From Condylostoma magnum (lineage: Eukaryota; Ciliophora; Heterotrichea; Heterotrichida; Condylostomatidae): a stretch of DNA of 64,000 bases. Shown piece by piece: positions 1-12,210 of the stretch. The notes beneath the pieces are model-generated. The model was not told the DNA's origin. It did no database searches and saw nothing but the letters and a program-made list of their open reading frames with translations. The DNA lies in contig CAKKTI010000079.1 of NCBI GenBank assembly GCA_920105805.1, positions 1 through 64,000 on the forward strand, given 5' to 3'. A program made the position numbers and the translations under genes. Each line of letters starts with the position of its first letter. Positions within the stretch are counted from its first letter, which is position 1.

Positions 1-368
1 AAAATCGGGTATTTTTAGCTAATTGTTGTTATATTAATTATTGAATCTGCTTTTTTATGACATTCTTATGCAGTTATATACTTTTTACACATCTTATGTA
101 TTAGTCCCTGCATATGAAATGCTTATATTAGTAGTAATTAATCTTCAAATGGGCTTTATTGCTATTATTATATAAATTTGGTAAGTAAATTTATGCACTT
201 TTGATTGTAAAGTTGCGCTTTCTTATATTTCCCCTGTCTTCTATATATTGCTGCTAAATTTGTATAAGCTTCAGGTTTAAACTTCTTGAATTGGATGTTT
301 TTAGTTAACTATACACACTTTTTGGCTCTGGTTAGTGCCCAATCTAATTAACCTTAAAATCTAAACAT
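1..368 (-). CDS. TPR-containing protein, C-terminal part cut by window edge
   Basis: The reading frame runs off the window at base 1, so the C-terminus is missing. It shows TPR-like helix pairs, for example AYTNLAAIYRRQGKYKKA followed by a second helix. Glutamines are mostly TAA or TAG. I start it at the ATG at 366-368. Upstream, the same frame stays open into the small protein at 399-671, but the linker holds a TAA and a TGA, which suggests a gene boundary. If it is one gene, the helical N-terminus and the TPR part are fused. The partner and pathway are unknown; TPRs generally bind proteins. Confidence 0.55.
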
Positions 369-398
369 AACAGATTTGTTGAAATCTCAAATAAATGC

Positions 399-671
399 TT
401 ACTTTTTGTCAATTTCAACACCTTGCTTACTTATCACCTGCATAAATAGGTCTACTCTCTCTGCATTTTCAAGCTTCAATTGCTCTAAATGATTTGCAAT
501 AGCATTAATCACTCTATTAACTATTGTGTCTAATTACTTTTAACTGAAATTTTCTTAAAAGATTTACTCAGCTGATTCGTTTAAGTCTAATTCTTAACCT
601 TTTTCTATCTACTATAATAACTATTCTACATTTTGACCCAATCCTATATTAACAGTCTATTTTCTCCCCAT
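399..671 (-). CDS. Small helical protein, 90 aa, unknown function
   Basis: The protein starts MGRKQTVNIG and is rich in Leu, Gln, Glu and Asn. It looks largely alpha-helical, with a heptad-like run ending in a stretch rich in Val, Ile and Lys. I place the stop at TAA 399-401; reading on in the same frame leads into the TPR protein after about 30 bases. It starts 43 bases downstream of the TGA of the preceding coiled-coil gene. I do not recognise the family, and a fusion with the TPR protein cannot be excluded. Confidence 0.5.
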
Positions 672-714
672 TTAAAAGAATTATGTAAAGATTGTTATTT
701 ATATTAGTAAAATA

Positions 715-1386
715 TCAGTTTCTTGTATGGTGTAAATAAGCAACTCTTTTGTTTAACATTTTGCTTTCAACGTATAACTTACAGTTGATTTCTTCCTAAT
801 AGTCAATTTTACTTGGAAGATCTGCATTGCTCAATACTATTTTTTCTAATTACCTTAAATTTGCTTTAAGTTAAGGTACTTGATGTCTCTTGCCTTTAAC
901 TTAGTATAAACATTTGATTTTATTTACCTAAGACTGATTCTAAAGGAATATTTTGGATGCTTTTATGTTGTTCTAAATGGATTTTTCTAGGTATTCTTCA
1001 TAATCATCATAAACTCTCGAATGATTTTGATTAATTTGAGATTATAAAGTATTTTACTATTGCTGTAATTGTTTAATTTACTCAATTAGAGCTTTTTCTT
1101 AATTATCTATATCTTAGCGCTACAAATTATCTTATATAACTTTGTTTTTTCTTTACAATTTTAAAATAACTCGTTCTGCTGCTTGTATACGTTCCTCATA
1201 ATCCTCCTTTTACTATCTACTTATCCCTCTTGATGACTAAGCTGATGTGTTTAAACTTTTGGCTTATAAAGGCTTTTATATCTTTTTCATCTAGCTTGGC
1301 TATTACAGTCCTTATAGAATTGAACCTGTATATAAATTACTGAATTAGAGATGACTAGGCATAAGCTACTCTTTTCTTTTGCTCAT
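715..1386 (-). CDS. Coiled-coil protein, 223 aa
   Basis: A basic, Ser/Gln-rich N-terminal third (start MSKRKEQLMPSH) is followed by a long helical segment with heptads of Leu, Ile and Gln, around residues 60-110, then a basic C-terminal region. No TGA lies inside the frame and the gene ends at TGA 715-717, one of the clear cases of TGA as stop. The next gene starts 43 bases further on. A structural or cytoskeletal adaptor role is likely from the coiled coil, but nothing more specific can be read. Confidence 0.65.
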
Positions 1387-1522
1387 AATTACAAAAGATG
1401 GTTTTATAGCAGTCAATTGGTTATTTTTTATATATAGCATTATCAGTTTAATAAGAATTACGTGATAATAATATTAGGTCATTAATTTACAGATGATCAA
1501 TAATAGAATAATAAGACTTCTA

Positions 1523-2326
1523 TTAAATAACGGGCTATAAATTAAACCCAAATGAATTATTGGCCTAAACTACCTACGCCTCGTTATTGCTAACTATTTT
1601 TGCTTGATCTTCCTCATTCAGAACAAATCCTTCCGCAAATGGATTAATTTAGGAAGGCTCAAACACGAACTGAGGTTCTTCATACTCTTATTAGTAATAA
1701 TTGTCATCGAAATATTAATAATTATTCCCTTAGTATCCAGAATACTAATGCATCATGTCATTTTCTGAATTATCCTTAGGAGTCGCTTTTTTACACTCCA
1801 CCCACTTCCCACTAATATAATTATTATTAAAATTCTCTAAAACTGATTCAACACTATCCTCGTCTTCATATGTAATAAACCCAAAGCCTCTGGGACGATT
1901 AGTTCCTCTATCATACATAACAACGCTGTCTTTGATAACTCCAAATCTACTGAAATATATTCTAAACTCCTCCTCATCAATATTCTAAGGAAGTCCTCCT
2001 ACAAATAGCTTGTTTGTTCTTTATATGGTAGTTTATTCCTGGGTTTTACTCTTTTCTCGGGGAATAGCTTACCTGCAGTCTATTTTTTTCCCATCTAAGT
2101 AATGCTGGGTTGCAAGTATAACTTATGTTGTGTCTGGATCTTGCATTGTGACAAATCCAAAGCATCGTGAGTTTCCGTTCTCCCTATCTGACATCAGAAT
2201 ACAGTCTTTTACTTCTCCGTATTATTGAAAATGCTTTAGGAGAGATTCCTGGGTGGTTTGGGGAGAAAGACCACCTACGAAGAGTTTTTGGTTTCCGATT
2301 GTCGATTGGGGTGCAGATTCCGACAT
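1523..2326 (-). CDS. RNA-binding protein with two RRM domains (hnRNP/Musashi-like layout)
   Basis: Two RRMs in tandem are plain. The first has RNP2 LFVGGL and RNP1-like CFGFVTM (residues about 13-90). The second has LFVGGLP and GFGFITY (about 105-185). The tail is rich in Tyr, Asn and Gln, as in hnRNP A/B and Musashi proteins, which bind single-stranded RNA in the nucleus or cytoplasm. Glutamines of the RRMs are often TAA or TAG. The end is uncertain: TAG at 1574-1576 or TAA at 1523-1525 are both possible, and I give the longer form because the Gln/Asn-rich tail continues. The start ATG follows the CIAO2 stop by 62 bases. Confidence 0.85.
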
Positions 2327-2388
2327 TTATTATAATGGTGAGAAACAATTTACTTATAATAAAAAGTATTGAGTCTTTACTAAAGAAA

Positions 2389-2754
2389 TTAATCAGAATA
2401 AACTTCGTTTAAGTGTTGTATAATTTCCTACTTTTCAAGTGCTGCCAGCACTCTTTCTTTATCATTAACTTATTTGTTGACTATATAATACTTACCTCCT
2501 TCAGAATCTTCATGATTTAGCACAAAAATCTTTGTTCTGATTTAAGGTGAAATTTGCTGTATTCTGTATTTCATGCACAAACCAATATCAACTACACAAT
2601 GACAATTGGGTTTTACAGTGTTTCATAGTACTTGTGCTCTGTTCCCCTTGATGCTGATACTTTTAATCAAATCTAATTATTAAAGCGTTTATTTGTGATC
2701 TGGGTCCACTATAGAACCTACTGCACAAGTTATTTAATCAAGGTATGATTCCAT
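2389..2754 (-). CDS. CIAO2: CIAO2/MIP18 family cytosolic iron-sulfur assembly factor
   Basis: This family (CIAO2/FAM96, yeast Cia2) belongs to the cytosolic targeting complex that inserts Fe-S clusters into DNA polymerases and helicases. The sequence shows the DPDHKQTL region near the N-terminus, a Cys-bearing stretch (PNCHC where the family has PHCS), GLCMKYRI, and the C-terminal hallmark VNDKERVLAALE. It is 121 aa; animal members are about 160, so the N-terminal extension is missing or short. The ATG is only 7 bases after the stop of the gene upstream. The frame reads through TAG (Gln) near the end and stops at TAA. Confidence 0.85.
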
Positions 2755-2761
2755 ATTAAAC

Positions 2762-3283
2762 TTAGATAATTTTCATATCCCTAATTCTAATCATAGCTTC
2801 TTGATACTCAACTAGCCTGTCTCTTTTTCTATTGTTCTTTTTGCTTGATGGGAAAAACTCAGGGTGCTTGTTGGGGTTGATTAGACTTGGGGATTATTTT
2901 CTATAAGTATTTTATTTCTAAAAGCTGCTTAGGTATTAAGAGCTTGTTGGAAATAGCTTTTAAGTTGAATTAGAGTTAATCTTATTATTAACTCTAGTTG
3001 GCTTTGTACTGAGATCAATTTTCTACTCATCAGAAAATCAAAATTACGTTTTTCTGTTTACTATTTCAGGAAATTTTATAGTGTTTTCATAAAATATGCT
3101 CCTTTTACTATCCGAGTTTAAATTCCTACATGATCTTTGATTTTATACATACTTAATGTCCTACTTAGTCAAAGGATTTTGTTACCTTGGACTATTTTAC
3201 AAAGAAATTCTACCAGTTGATGGTAAAACGCTAAATCTATAATGAGGAGTAATCAAAGCTGATGATAAGTCTGATTACTTCAT
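2762..3283 (-). CDS. Low-complexity basic protein, 173 aa, unknown
   Basis: This frame has one TGA (Trp) in 173 codons and a composition rich in Ser, Asn, Lys and Pro, with no predicted membrane helix. The C-terminal 40 residues are charged and helical, including KKNNRKRDRLVEYQEAM. It is probably a disordered adaptor or nuclear protein; no family is recognised. It stops at TAA 2762-2764, and the ATG of CIAO2 follows after 7 bases. Its start lies 88 bases from the divergent start of the cyclic-nucleotide-binding protein, a likely shared promoter. Confidence 0.65.
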
Positions 3284-3371
3284 AAGTGCAGAGCTTAATT
3301 ATAGTTAGGGAACTATTAACTTGATATTCCTTTAAATCTATTACTTAGGAGGCTCTATACTCATAATAAAT
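3284..3371. promoter_or_regulatory. 88-bp divergent intergenic spacer, likely bidirectional promoter
   Basis: The two flanking genes start on opposite strands at 3283 (-) and 3372 (+), so both promoters and both 5' leaders must fit here. The stretch is AT-rich. I see no recognisable TATA or initiator consensus, so the call rests on position alone. Confidence 0.4.
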
Positions 3372-4571
3372 ATGCATTGAAGTATATTGAGAGAAATTAG
3401 GAAAGGGTTAAAGGGGAAAAATATCGATTAAATGCTGAATCGACGACTTGTTTCTATTTTAAGTAAAAATCAGCAGATGGGACAAATGCCTGATTCAATG
3501 AATGACTAAATTATTAAGAGAATTCAATTTGCAGAGTTTAGTTATAATTATGTTATTATGGAATAAAGAGTTGCATAGCTTGATTTTTATATTATGATTG
3601 ATGGTGAGATGAGTTAATGCTTTGGTGATAGTACTAAAGTGCTGTAACCGTTCGAGTCCTTTGGCTATTTAGAACCGTTTTAATAGAATTATTAATAGCC
3701 AGATTACATGATTTCCTTATCTCGCATTTCTGCTTTAAAAGTTGATAAAAAAGATCTAGATGAAATTATTTAAATTACTAAAGAAGTCAAGTCGAAAGAT
3801 TAATTGAATAGTTTCCTTTAAAAATATATACCAGGCATTAGGAATTTAGCTAATAAAAACAGACAGGTGTTGTTTCAAATGTTCCAGGAGCATTAATTTG
3901 CTATTGGGGAGTTTATAGTAAAATAGGGGGCATGTTCTGCTAATGTTTACTTACTACTAAAAGGTTAATGCTAATAATTTACATATAAAGGTTAATAGCA
4001 AAAGATGCGCGGGCTGATGTCCAACACAATGCAAAATTACAATTTAGGAATTTTAACACCAGGAAGATGAATAGGAGAAGAGTCTGCAATATTATAAAAG
4101 CCGATGGAATTTTCCGTTAAAGCAATAACTAGAGTAAAGGTTTTATATGTTTCATTGGAAACTTTTTTGCATGATTTTCCTAGGGAAACAGTAAAATAAT
4201 TGTCGTAAACTATAAAAGAGAATAGTTTTTGGAGAGAAAAAAGGAAAAATGTGATATAAAGTAGCATTTCTTTACTAGATATAAGCAGATAACCTGAGGT
4301 AAAGCCTTAGATAAGACCAATGAGAAAATAAACAGTTAGCAGATAGGGAAATAATTTGCCTATGAGAATTCATTAGTCTATGTCCAAATCTAGATAATTA
4401 ATACCATAATAGGGCTAAAGCTTCAATAGATAGCTTGTGACTAGTTAAAGCAGCAAATATTTAAGATTTGAGCTTAGCCCTGAGGAGTAAAAGCGTAAAA
4501 ACCTGTAAAAAGTGAAATTATACAGTGGAAATTTATTTTAAGGGTAATTAAGACCTTATTTCAAAAAGTAA
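3372..4571 (+). CDS. Cyclic-nucleotide-binding domain protein
   Basis: A helical, Gln-rich N-terminal region (about 1-165) is followed by a cyclic-nucleotide-binding fold (about 165-290). Clear landmarks are FAIGEFIVKQG, VYLLLKGQC, LGILTPG and the phosphate-binding-cassette-like GEESAILQKPMEFSVKA. The usual PBC arginine is not evident, so ligand binding is uncertain. The C-terminal third is basic and disordered. No kinase or channel domain is attached, so it may be a free-standing sensor or regulatory subunit, perhaps ciliary. Stop is TAA 4569-4571 after a basic run; its last 16 bases overlap the convergent membrane-protein frame. Confidence 0.8.
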
Positions 4572-5097
4572 ATATAGAAATACCAGCCACCAATTAGACA
4601 AGCAAATCCTGTTGCTAATAGAATTACACCATAATAGAAATTTGGGTATGATAATACTAAGAAAAGAAAACTATATAAGTCATACGACTAATAACTTAAT
4701 TAAAGAAGGTCTGACTCACCAAATCCTCCAAGTTTGTTTAAAAAGTAAAAATTGCAGATAAAGAGAGAGTGAAATTAATTGTATACTAATTTTTTATTAC
4801 TTCTATTAAGGATTTGTACAAGTAATCATGGATTCTGTAATAGTTAACTTCTTTGAATATAAAAGCTAGTGATATATACACTGGCAGTGAGTGCTTCAAT
4901 TTATAACTGTCCAGTGTTAAAAATCCGACTGTTATTCCGAATATAAATCCATTCAATTCTTGTAATTTTCTTATATCATTTAATTCTGCTATTAATCTTG
5001 CTTTATGTCTTTCACTTATTTACTCATATGGGGATTCCTTAGAGCCTTATTGCTTTAAAATCTGTAGTACTTTCTACTTTTGCTGGAAAAAGGACAT
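4556..5097 (-). CDS. Small membrane protein with possible short intron or frame change
   Basis: The N-terminal 60 residues are basic and helical (start MSFFQQKQK), followed by hydrophobic segments such as FIFGITVGFLTL. Around 4760-4830 the best open frame changes: the upstream frame is convincing to about residue 100, while the downstream part is best read in another frame that ends with a clear membrane helix (YYGVILLATGFACLIGGW) and TAA at 4556-4558. The span is not a multiple of three. A removed intron would need a length of 3n+2; the typical 15-base heterotrich intron would not fix the frame. No family is recognised. The end overlaps the plus-strand gene. Confidence 0.4.
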
Positions 5098-5299
5098 ATT
5101 GGCAATAAATTTATTTAAAACTAATTATAAGCATATTAAGACCTTATTAGAATGTTTTAGAGGTAATTTGTGATAAATTACTAAAAAGCAATAAGAATGT
5201 GCTAGTTTATGTATAGTTATCTCTAATGACTTATCATAAGCTGAAAGTTAACTACTTAAATCTACCCTTTATTTTAGAAGATTATTAAATATAATTTAA
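5098..5299. promoter_or_regulatory. 202-bp divergent spacer
   Basis: This AT-rich stretch separates the minus-strand membrane protein (start 5097) from the plus-strand membrane protein (start 5300). It must hold both promoters. I see no open frame or repeat in it. Confidence 0.35.
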
Positions 5300-6850
5300 A
5301 TGGAAAAGCCAAATAGAATAAAAAGGCTCACAGGTAGTAGTTAACAGTATAAAACAGAGATACCGAGTATTAGATCACTAAAGACAAAAAGAATTATAAG
5401 AAAGAAATCCCCGGGAAATCTAACAGCTTATTAGGAATTTAATACCCTTCCTGATCGTTACTCATAAACTTTAACTACAAATAGGTCTTAATAAAGCTTC
5501 CAGGAATCAATAAATGCAAACAGACCTTCAATTGAACTTTAAAGAATTTTGAATGATACAGCATAGGATGATGAATAAGATAAAGTTTTGATTAATCGTT
5601 AGTTATTGCAAGATTTAATAGATGAAGTTAACTTTATTAAACAAAAAATGCAAAATGTGGATTAAATAATAGCAAAGTTAATTTGAGATTAGATTTGTAA
5701 TTAAGTATTTGAAACTATTTTACTTATATTTAAGGTATTTCTATTAATTAAATGTTCACATAAATAATATAATGATCTAAAGTATCTCGGTTAAGAGCTG
5801 ATTAAAGGAAATCACTATAGGTAATTATATTTGCTTAAATTGCTTTTTTGGTGATATTTTAATAATTAAGACTTTTCAACTATAAATTTTGTACTAGAGC
5901 ACTTATAGCCTATTAGATACATTTTCATTCAGGCGATTGCTGTGAATATAGTTACTTTTTCAGGATTTGTATTGACTACATTAATAGGGTGTGAATAGTT
6001 TGCTGCCTGATTTAATTTGCTCTATAGTTGTAATTATGTTCTTCACATGGCCTTTAATACTGTTGCTATTCTTTGGTACGCTAAACTGTAAGGAGCTAGA
6101 TGAAGGGAATTATGACTAGCTAAAAATCTTGATATAGAATGCTGGGAAGATTATAATTTGCCGTTCTTGGTATTATAATTTAAACTACCCCTCATTCATT
6201 AGTTTACTTTTGATTAAAAGCAGAAAGAAATTATTAGACTTAAAAATAGAATTAAATTTGGCTTCTTTTTCAGAGGATATAAGGGGAAAACTTTTTTTAG
6301 TTAAGGAAATCCTTGATTATTTGCACTATTTATTTAAGTTGAAATAGGGATTTAAGCTTTAATTTTGCTAGTAGTTTTAATTATATTTATTATACACTTT
6401 TTGCTGATTTCTGGTTGAATAGAATAGAGCTTATAAGACTGAGTGTATTAATATTGGAGTCTATTTTTGCATTGAATAATTTGAGGATAATATTGAACTA
6501 TTTACTTTTAACTTTACGTTATTTATTGATGTCATCATTATGCCTACACAATTTCCTATTTATTTTTCTAAGCAACATTTAAAACAAATTTTCAAGAGCT
6601 AGAAGATTGTTCGATAAGTGAAGTTTTATTGAAAATATTATTGAATAAAGAACAGCTGCAGTTTTTCACATATTCTAGAGTGATGATTAAAAGGAAGTAA
6701 TAAAATAAAAGTACGTAAGCTGAATGAAAAGTAGAATTTCAATATAGTTTTAGATCTTTATATATTTGGTTTGTATGTAATATAATTGCTATCTATTTCA
6801 TATTTTAATTATCTAATGCTTATTTTGCAGTTGAGGGAAATAAAAGTTAA
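5300..6850 (+). CDS. Polytopic membrane protein, 516 aa, unknown
   Basis: The first 120 residues are polar and basic (start MEKPNRIKRL) with a helical, acidic segment. After that come about six hydrophobic segments, for example YIFIQAIAVNIVTFSGFVL and ALILLVVLIIFIIHFLLI, separated by a basic loop of about 90 residues. Trp is encoded by TGA about a dozen times, more than in most genes here, which lowers certainty about the exact frame in places. The stop is TAA 6848-6850. No family is recognised; it could be a ciliate-specific receptor or channel-like protein of the plasma membrane. Confidence 0.55.
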
Positions 6851-6906
6851 TGCAAAAACATATATTAAAATAAACTTCTAACAAATCATCATTGTGGTGT
6901 TTTAAT

Positions 6907-9900
6907 CTATTGGGAAGAAGCTCTGAAATCAGGGACACTTGAATCAACAACTCCAGATTCATCAGCTTATATGCTCACATGTGTTGTACTTTTTTCATTT
7001 TAATCCTTTTACTTTTTTCTATTTTTAAACCATCGGAAAATATTTTTAATTGCCACAAAGTAGAAAACACTAACATTCATTCCTATGATAAAAATTAGAG
7101 AGTATATTTGAATACTTGGCTCATTTATACGGAATAGTACAGAACACATAATGAAGAATATTCCAAACTCGGATATAATAGTTATAATATTACCCATTAT
7201 TTGTTAATCAAAAGGTCTAAATATGAGTAACAGGATCAAATAAGCTGATTAAACTCCAATTATCACCTATGATTATGTCTAGCTATCACAGTTGAAAAGG
7301 CAAATCCCAAAAACAATTAACTCTTTTCTTATAAGTTTTAATAAAAAGAATGAGCATTTGAAAAGACTTGTTTATTAGAAACCAGCATAAAATTACCCGA
7401 ACATCTACAAATATTACTCGTTTTGAAGTAATTATTGATGGCCAAATGCTAGATAAACTTACCTATACCAAAAATACACCAAATTGCCATAAATTATAAT
7501 AATAATTGCAATAATGAAACACTAAAGCATTATTTTATCATCTCCGTACATCATAAAAGTACAGATACTAAATGTTAGGGGAATTGATATTTCATATAAC
7601 AGTCTAATAATTACTCCATACTAAAATTTAGCTGCAAAAGTTTATATTAATTTAAGTTGAGTCAAATTCTTTAAGATGATTGAAAGTAGAGTTAATAGAA
7701 TTACAACTATTAGTAGAGATATAATTCCACCAGCACTTTATAAGACATTAGTTGGCACCTCTTATAAGGCAAATTAATTTTCAGCTTGTCCTATTTCATC
7801 TTCCATAAATCAACTAAATGCATTAGGTACTGTTTTCATGTTTGAAAATTCTCACATTTTGAAGAATTCTCTTAAATCGACTGATATATCTTCAGTTAGA
7901 AATGATAGCAAGTTCAAGATTTGCATTATTTCAACTGATCTTCATAAATTTTGCATATTGAAATTGCAATTTAGACAATTAAAACTTGAAAATACAGCTG
8001 CACTTGCAGCTATTGTTACTTATGAAGTTTATACAGCTTAAGTCATTATTACTAAGTTTTCATCTAGATAAGCATCTTCTAGTATTACTTCGTATCTATA
8101 AGACTTAAACTTTACTCCTTATTCATTCAATTTATTTTTATCTAAATCTAAATAAAGTGACGAATTTTTAGAAATACTCGGTGCTACATCTACTATTAAT
8201 AAGTACTTGACATTGATTTACATTTAAAAGTTATCAATTTAATCATCATTAATAGAAATATTGCTGAATTCTTAGAGATTTTCTTTATATTCTGATACTA
8301 TTTCTATTATATATTAATTGTCATTTAGTTATATGTAAACCAATTAGATATCATATACCTTACAACTAATGCAATCAGGGCAATTATCTTAGCAATCCCC
8401 ACAAGTGAATTTATCAATATTAAACTGATTTTCATTGCATTTTTTATAGCATTGATTATTTTCTTATAACTCAAAGTTATCTATGCACGAAGAACATATA
8501 TCTTCAGCCTAGCATTCTTAACATTCCTCACTGCATTATATGCATAATTAATCATCTAAATAATACCCTCCTTTACATATTTCACAACTAATACCATCCT
8601 TACATTCTAAGCAATTTTCAATACAATCAAAGCATTAGAAATCTTATCCAAATTTTCCTTATCCGCAATCTTCTACACATTGTTTAGCATTCATGTCCAT
8701 ATAGTTCTAACAGTTTATGCATTGATTACTATCTTCACTTAAAATCATAGGTAGTTAGCATTAACATTGATTTTCAACTAATATCATGTTTTCAGAGATG
8801 CAACTTTCACATATTTACTACTCAGAATATGCTTTGCATTTTAAGCAAGGAGTAATGCATTATTAGCAGTTATTATCAATTGTACTATACCACTCTGATT
8901 ACTTACATTTACGAGTACATTCTAATATTTAATCATCATAACTCGTATTCATATGATCATCATCACATTAGCACGCTTCATTTAACTGTATACTATTCTC
9001 AGGGCATTAGCAATTTAACTAAGAGGAAGAAACAAAAGTAGCTTTGCATTCACATTATCCGGGTACTTCCTCTATTTCTGCATTAGGATCCTAGCATTCT
9101 AAACACTAAGACGAGCCTTCCCCTATGCATCTACTACACGTTTTGTCACAATCTCTACATTGCATCTAATCATTAATTTAAGCTTCATAAGTCTTATTAG
9201 GGCATTCTTCAACACATGTATTATTGTAAAGAAATAGTCCCTCTTAGCATGAAGTACAATTTGATTATTATTCAATACATGTTAAGCAACTTTAATCACA
9301 ACTTAAGCATTAGTTTTCGCTTTGAAATGCTTAAACAGGACAGGTTTGAACACATTCATTTTAGTAAAGTAAGTAATCTTCAATGCAACTAGTGCAGTTA
9401 TCAGAATAACTTTTGCATTCCTTACAAAGAGAAGTACAAGGCTCACATTCGTAATTATCAGATGATTAGAAATACCCATAATCACACATGCATCTATCCT
9501 AACTTTCATAGGCATTTTCTGAGCAAAAACAGGTCTAAAAGTTATCACTCATTTAATAGGAGGTTTGACAAATGCATTAGTTTTAGTCATCTATCACCAT
9601 TTTTACATCAATACATGTACTACAAGCCTAATCAGGTATATTATTTAAGCAGGTGCTACATGGAGGTAAGCAATCATTACATTAATTACTCAAAGAACTT
9701 CTTCATTGTGTATTTGTGCATGATAATTCACATTATAAAATTTGCTCATCTTAGCTAATGTTTGAGTAATTTGTATCACAAATGCAAACTTAATCTTATA
9801 TATGACTATTTGATGGGCAAGCACAAACTTAATCATCAGTTTCTGAACTTGATATAAACGATTATTTGCATTAACAATGACCTGAATCGTCCACCTCAGC

Positions 9901-10896
9901 ATTAGAATCTTTACAACTAGTACAATTATCTATGTTTCCACCATTGCAAGTTAGACATGTATTATAACATTCAGAGCACTACTATGGTACTGTTTCGCTA
10001 TCCTTAAATGTACCTTCTTTACATTCTGCTACACATTGTTTAGTATCTAATTCTAAATAATAATCTTAATAGCAGTAATTACATTATTAAGCATTAGAGC
10101 ATTAAATGCAGTATTCAGGGCATATTATAGGAGTAGGTAGACAATTATTTTTATTATCTTTAGTTTCTTCTGAACATTACTATAAATCAACAGCTGTTTC
10201 GCAAATTACACAGGCAGTAGAGTCGCATTAACACTACATTTAATAATATATTACCTAAGTTGGTCAATTACTTCATCTAAAGAACTGAAAGCAACCTTCA
10301 AAGCCTTAGCCTAGATATATGGTTTAATCTTCTTTATTAATTAATCATGAGTTCTTTTCAAAAATATATAAATTGATTACTCCTGTATTAAAAGTTCATA
10401 ATTATACTTCTAAATCATTATCATGTTAGTATAAAAGAAACTAAAATTGAATTCACATGCTTAAATCAATTACATCCTTATCTGAAGATTTTTCAATTAA
10501 TTAGTCATTATTTTTATCTAATAAGATTCCATACTATATTTCTAGCTCACTTCCTATAATTATTTATAGCACAATTTTATTTTAATCATCTTAAACTTCA
10601 ATCAATTTGCCTGGAGTTATTACGTAAATTCAACTGGTAAACAATTAATAATCATGGTTAATATCTTAGTCATAATTATCCTATAACTATAGAACATGAT
10701 TTGATTTAAAGCAAACTCCAGAGTTAGTACAATTTGGATCTTCATCTTCTATTGACGCTGTAATTCCTAAAATACCCCGTGTATCTCCAAAAGTAAGTTC
10801 CTACTGGCAAGATTAATCAAAAGATACTTTAAAGCCTATCACACACTATATATACAGCAAAATCATACAACCTTTCATATACTGTATTGGAAACAT
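6907..10896 (-). CDS. Large cysteine-rich seven-helix surface protein (1329 aa)
   Basis: The start gives a hydrophobic signal peptide (MKGCMILLYIQCVIGF within the first 22 residues). Residues about 25-220 form a beta-rich domain resembling a LamG/concanavalin-type fold. Residues about 225-850 are packed with Cys in furin-like or growth-factor-receptor-like spacing (CxxC, about every 3-10 residues). A second beta-rich region follows to about 1010. The C-terminal 300 residues hold about seven membrane segments, including GGIISLLIVVILLTLLSI and IIAIIIIIYGNLVYFWY, and a short cytoplasmic Ser-rich tail. This layout is common in large ciliate surface proteins of unknown ligand. Stop TAG 6907-6909. 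Confidence 0.8.
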
Positions 10897-11261
10897 ATTT
10901 TTATGAATTTTCTAGCTAATTAATAAATATTTGCAAGGGACTACTTATGTAGGCTTAATACAACAGGTATACTACCTTTTAATTGCTTATAATCTTAGCT
11001 GAAAGGATTGTTTTAAAATATTTAGTGATTTGCTAACACAGATTGTATTTTATTAATTAAAGACAAATAACCTAAATATCACAAATTAATACATATGCCA
11101 ATAAATTGTGCAATATATATACTTATAAATAAACCATTTCCCAGTATTTACAGTCTTTCATCTAGAATTAATGCCATTTTATCATCAAAATTTCTTCAAA
11201 CACAAATCTCAATAGCAATTTAATTATACCTGAGTATTTATATCTAATAAAATTGTTAAAT
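10897..11261. promoter_or_regulatory. 365-bp spacer between divergent genes
   Basis: This very AT-rich stretch lies between the starts of the Cys-rich protein (-) and the Gln-rich protein (+). A frame starting at 11171 stays open into the next gene but is rich in TGA, so I read it as background. No RNA gene, repeat or motif stands out. Confidence 0.35.
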
Positions 11262-11981
11262 ATGCAAAGTTTGCAAAAGCAAACCAAGAAATTTAAACTT
11301 AGAAATTATTTAAGCTTATCCCTCAATATCTTCAGTAGACCCCTACCTAAATAACTGAGTATAACTCGTGTCATTAGTCCAACAAAAGGATTAAGAAATG
11401 TACCTCTTATTAGATGCAATAAATATCACTTTAAATCCTACTAAGTCACAGCAATTCAAATAATGCTAATTTCCCAATAAGATAAATTCAATGATTACTT
11501 ATATTAGAGTAACTATGAGGCTAGAATGTGTTATAAAAATGATAAATTATGTTTCTTTGAAAGGTCAGGCAATTATACTCTAACTTAAAATGTCACTCTT
11601 TGTTTAAAGGGCTAAAACTAAAAACTTATATTATTTGAGCAAAAAAGTGCATTAAGATTTGATTATCAATTAAATATATTAGATTGTGTATTGATGAATA
11701 GAAACATTAACTCTTATAGGCAATAGTAACTTTAAGAAAACATGTATTAAATTTAATATACAAATCCTTTATAATATTAATGGCTCTCAAACTAATTGTA
11801 AGCTTAATTGTAAAATATTAAAAACTAAAATAAATAATAATAATAATAGCATACTAAAGGAATATACAACCAATTTTAATGATAATAATACTTATATTCT
11901 AAGGAAAATGTTATATAGAATACTATAAAATCGTTATACTAATATAATCAAATCATATAAAGAACTATCATTACAAATTAA
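11262..11981 (+). CDS. Basic, Gln-rich protein, 239 aa, unknown
   Basis: Of the six frames here this one has the fewest TGA codons (one in 240), which marks it as the coding frame. The N-terminal half is basic with scattered hydrophobics. The C-terminal 90 residues are very rich in Gln, almost all TAA or TAG, including a run of six. No domain is recognised. The end is uncertain: TAA at 11979-11981 is chosen because the frame then meets a minus-strand frame, but TAA 12024-12026 is also possible. The start could lie further upstream. Confidence 0.45.
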
Positions 11982-12138
11982 GATTCAATTCCTTAAACTT
12001 TGCAGTAATTTCAATTAAGCACCTAAAATTATAATATCTTTTCATTACTCAAACAATATCCAAACTACCTAACTCCCCAATTTCCTTATAAACCTCCTAA
12101 CCTCTCTCTCCACACAACCCTTTGCCCAACTCCACCAT
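11971..12138 (-). CDS. Possible small protein, 55 aa
   Basis: This short frame reads like protein (KGLCGERGQEVYKEIGELG, then a basic and hydrophobic tail) and ends at TAA 11971-11973, overlapping the plus-strand gene by 11 bases. The frame stays open and protein-like further upstream to about 12205 but without an ATG, so a first exon or different start could exist. The complementary strand is strongly C-rich here and is the 5' flank of CDC27, so the frame may be a by-product of that composition. No family is recognised. Confidence 0.25.
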
Positions 12139-12210
12139 CAACACTACCCTTTTAAAATCCTCCCGCCACTAATCCAACCCAAAATCTAACTGCTAATAAA
12201 ATTTCGTTAA

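Noticed and set aside
9303-9902. Several short frames on both strands within the Cys-rich gene
   Set aside because: They are alternative-frame shadows of the long minus-strand Cys-rich frame.
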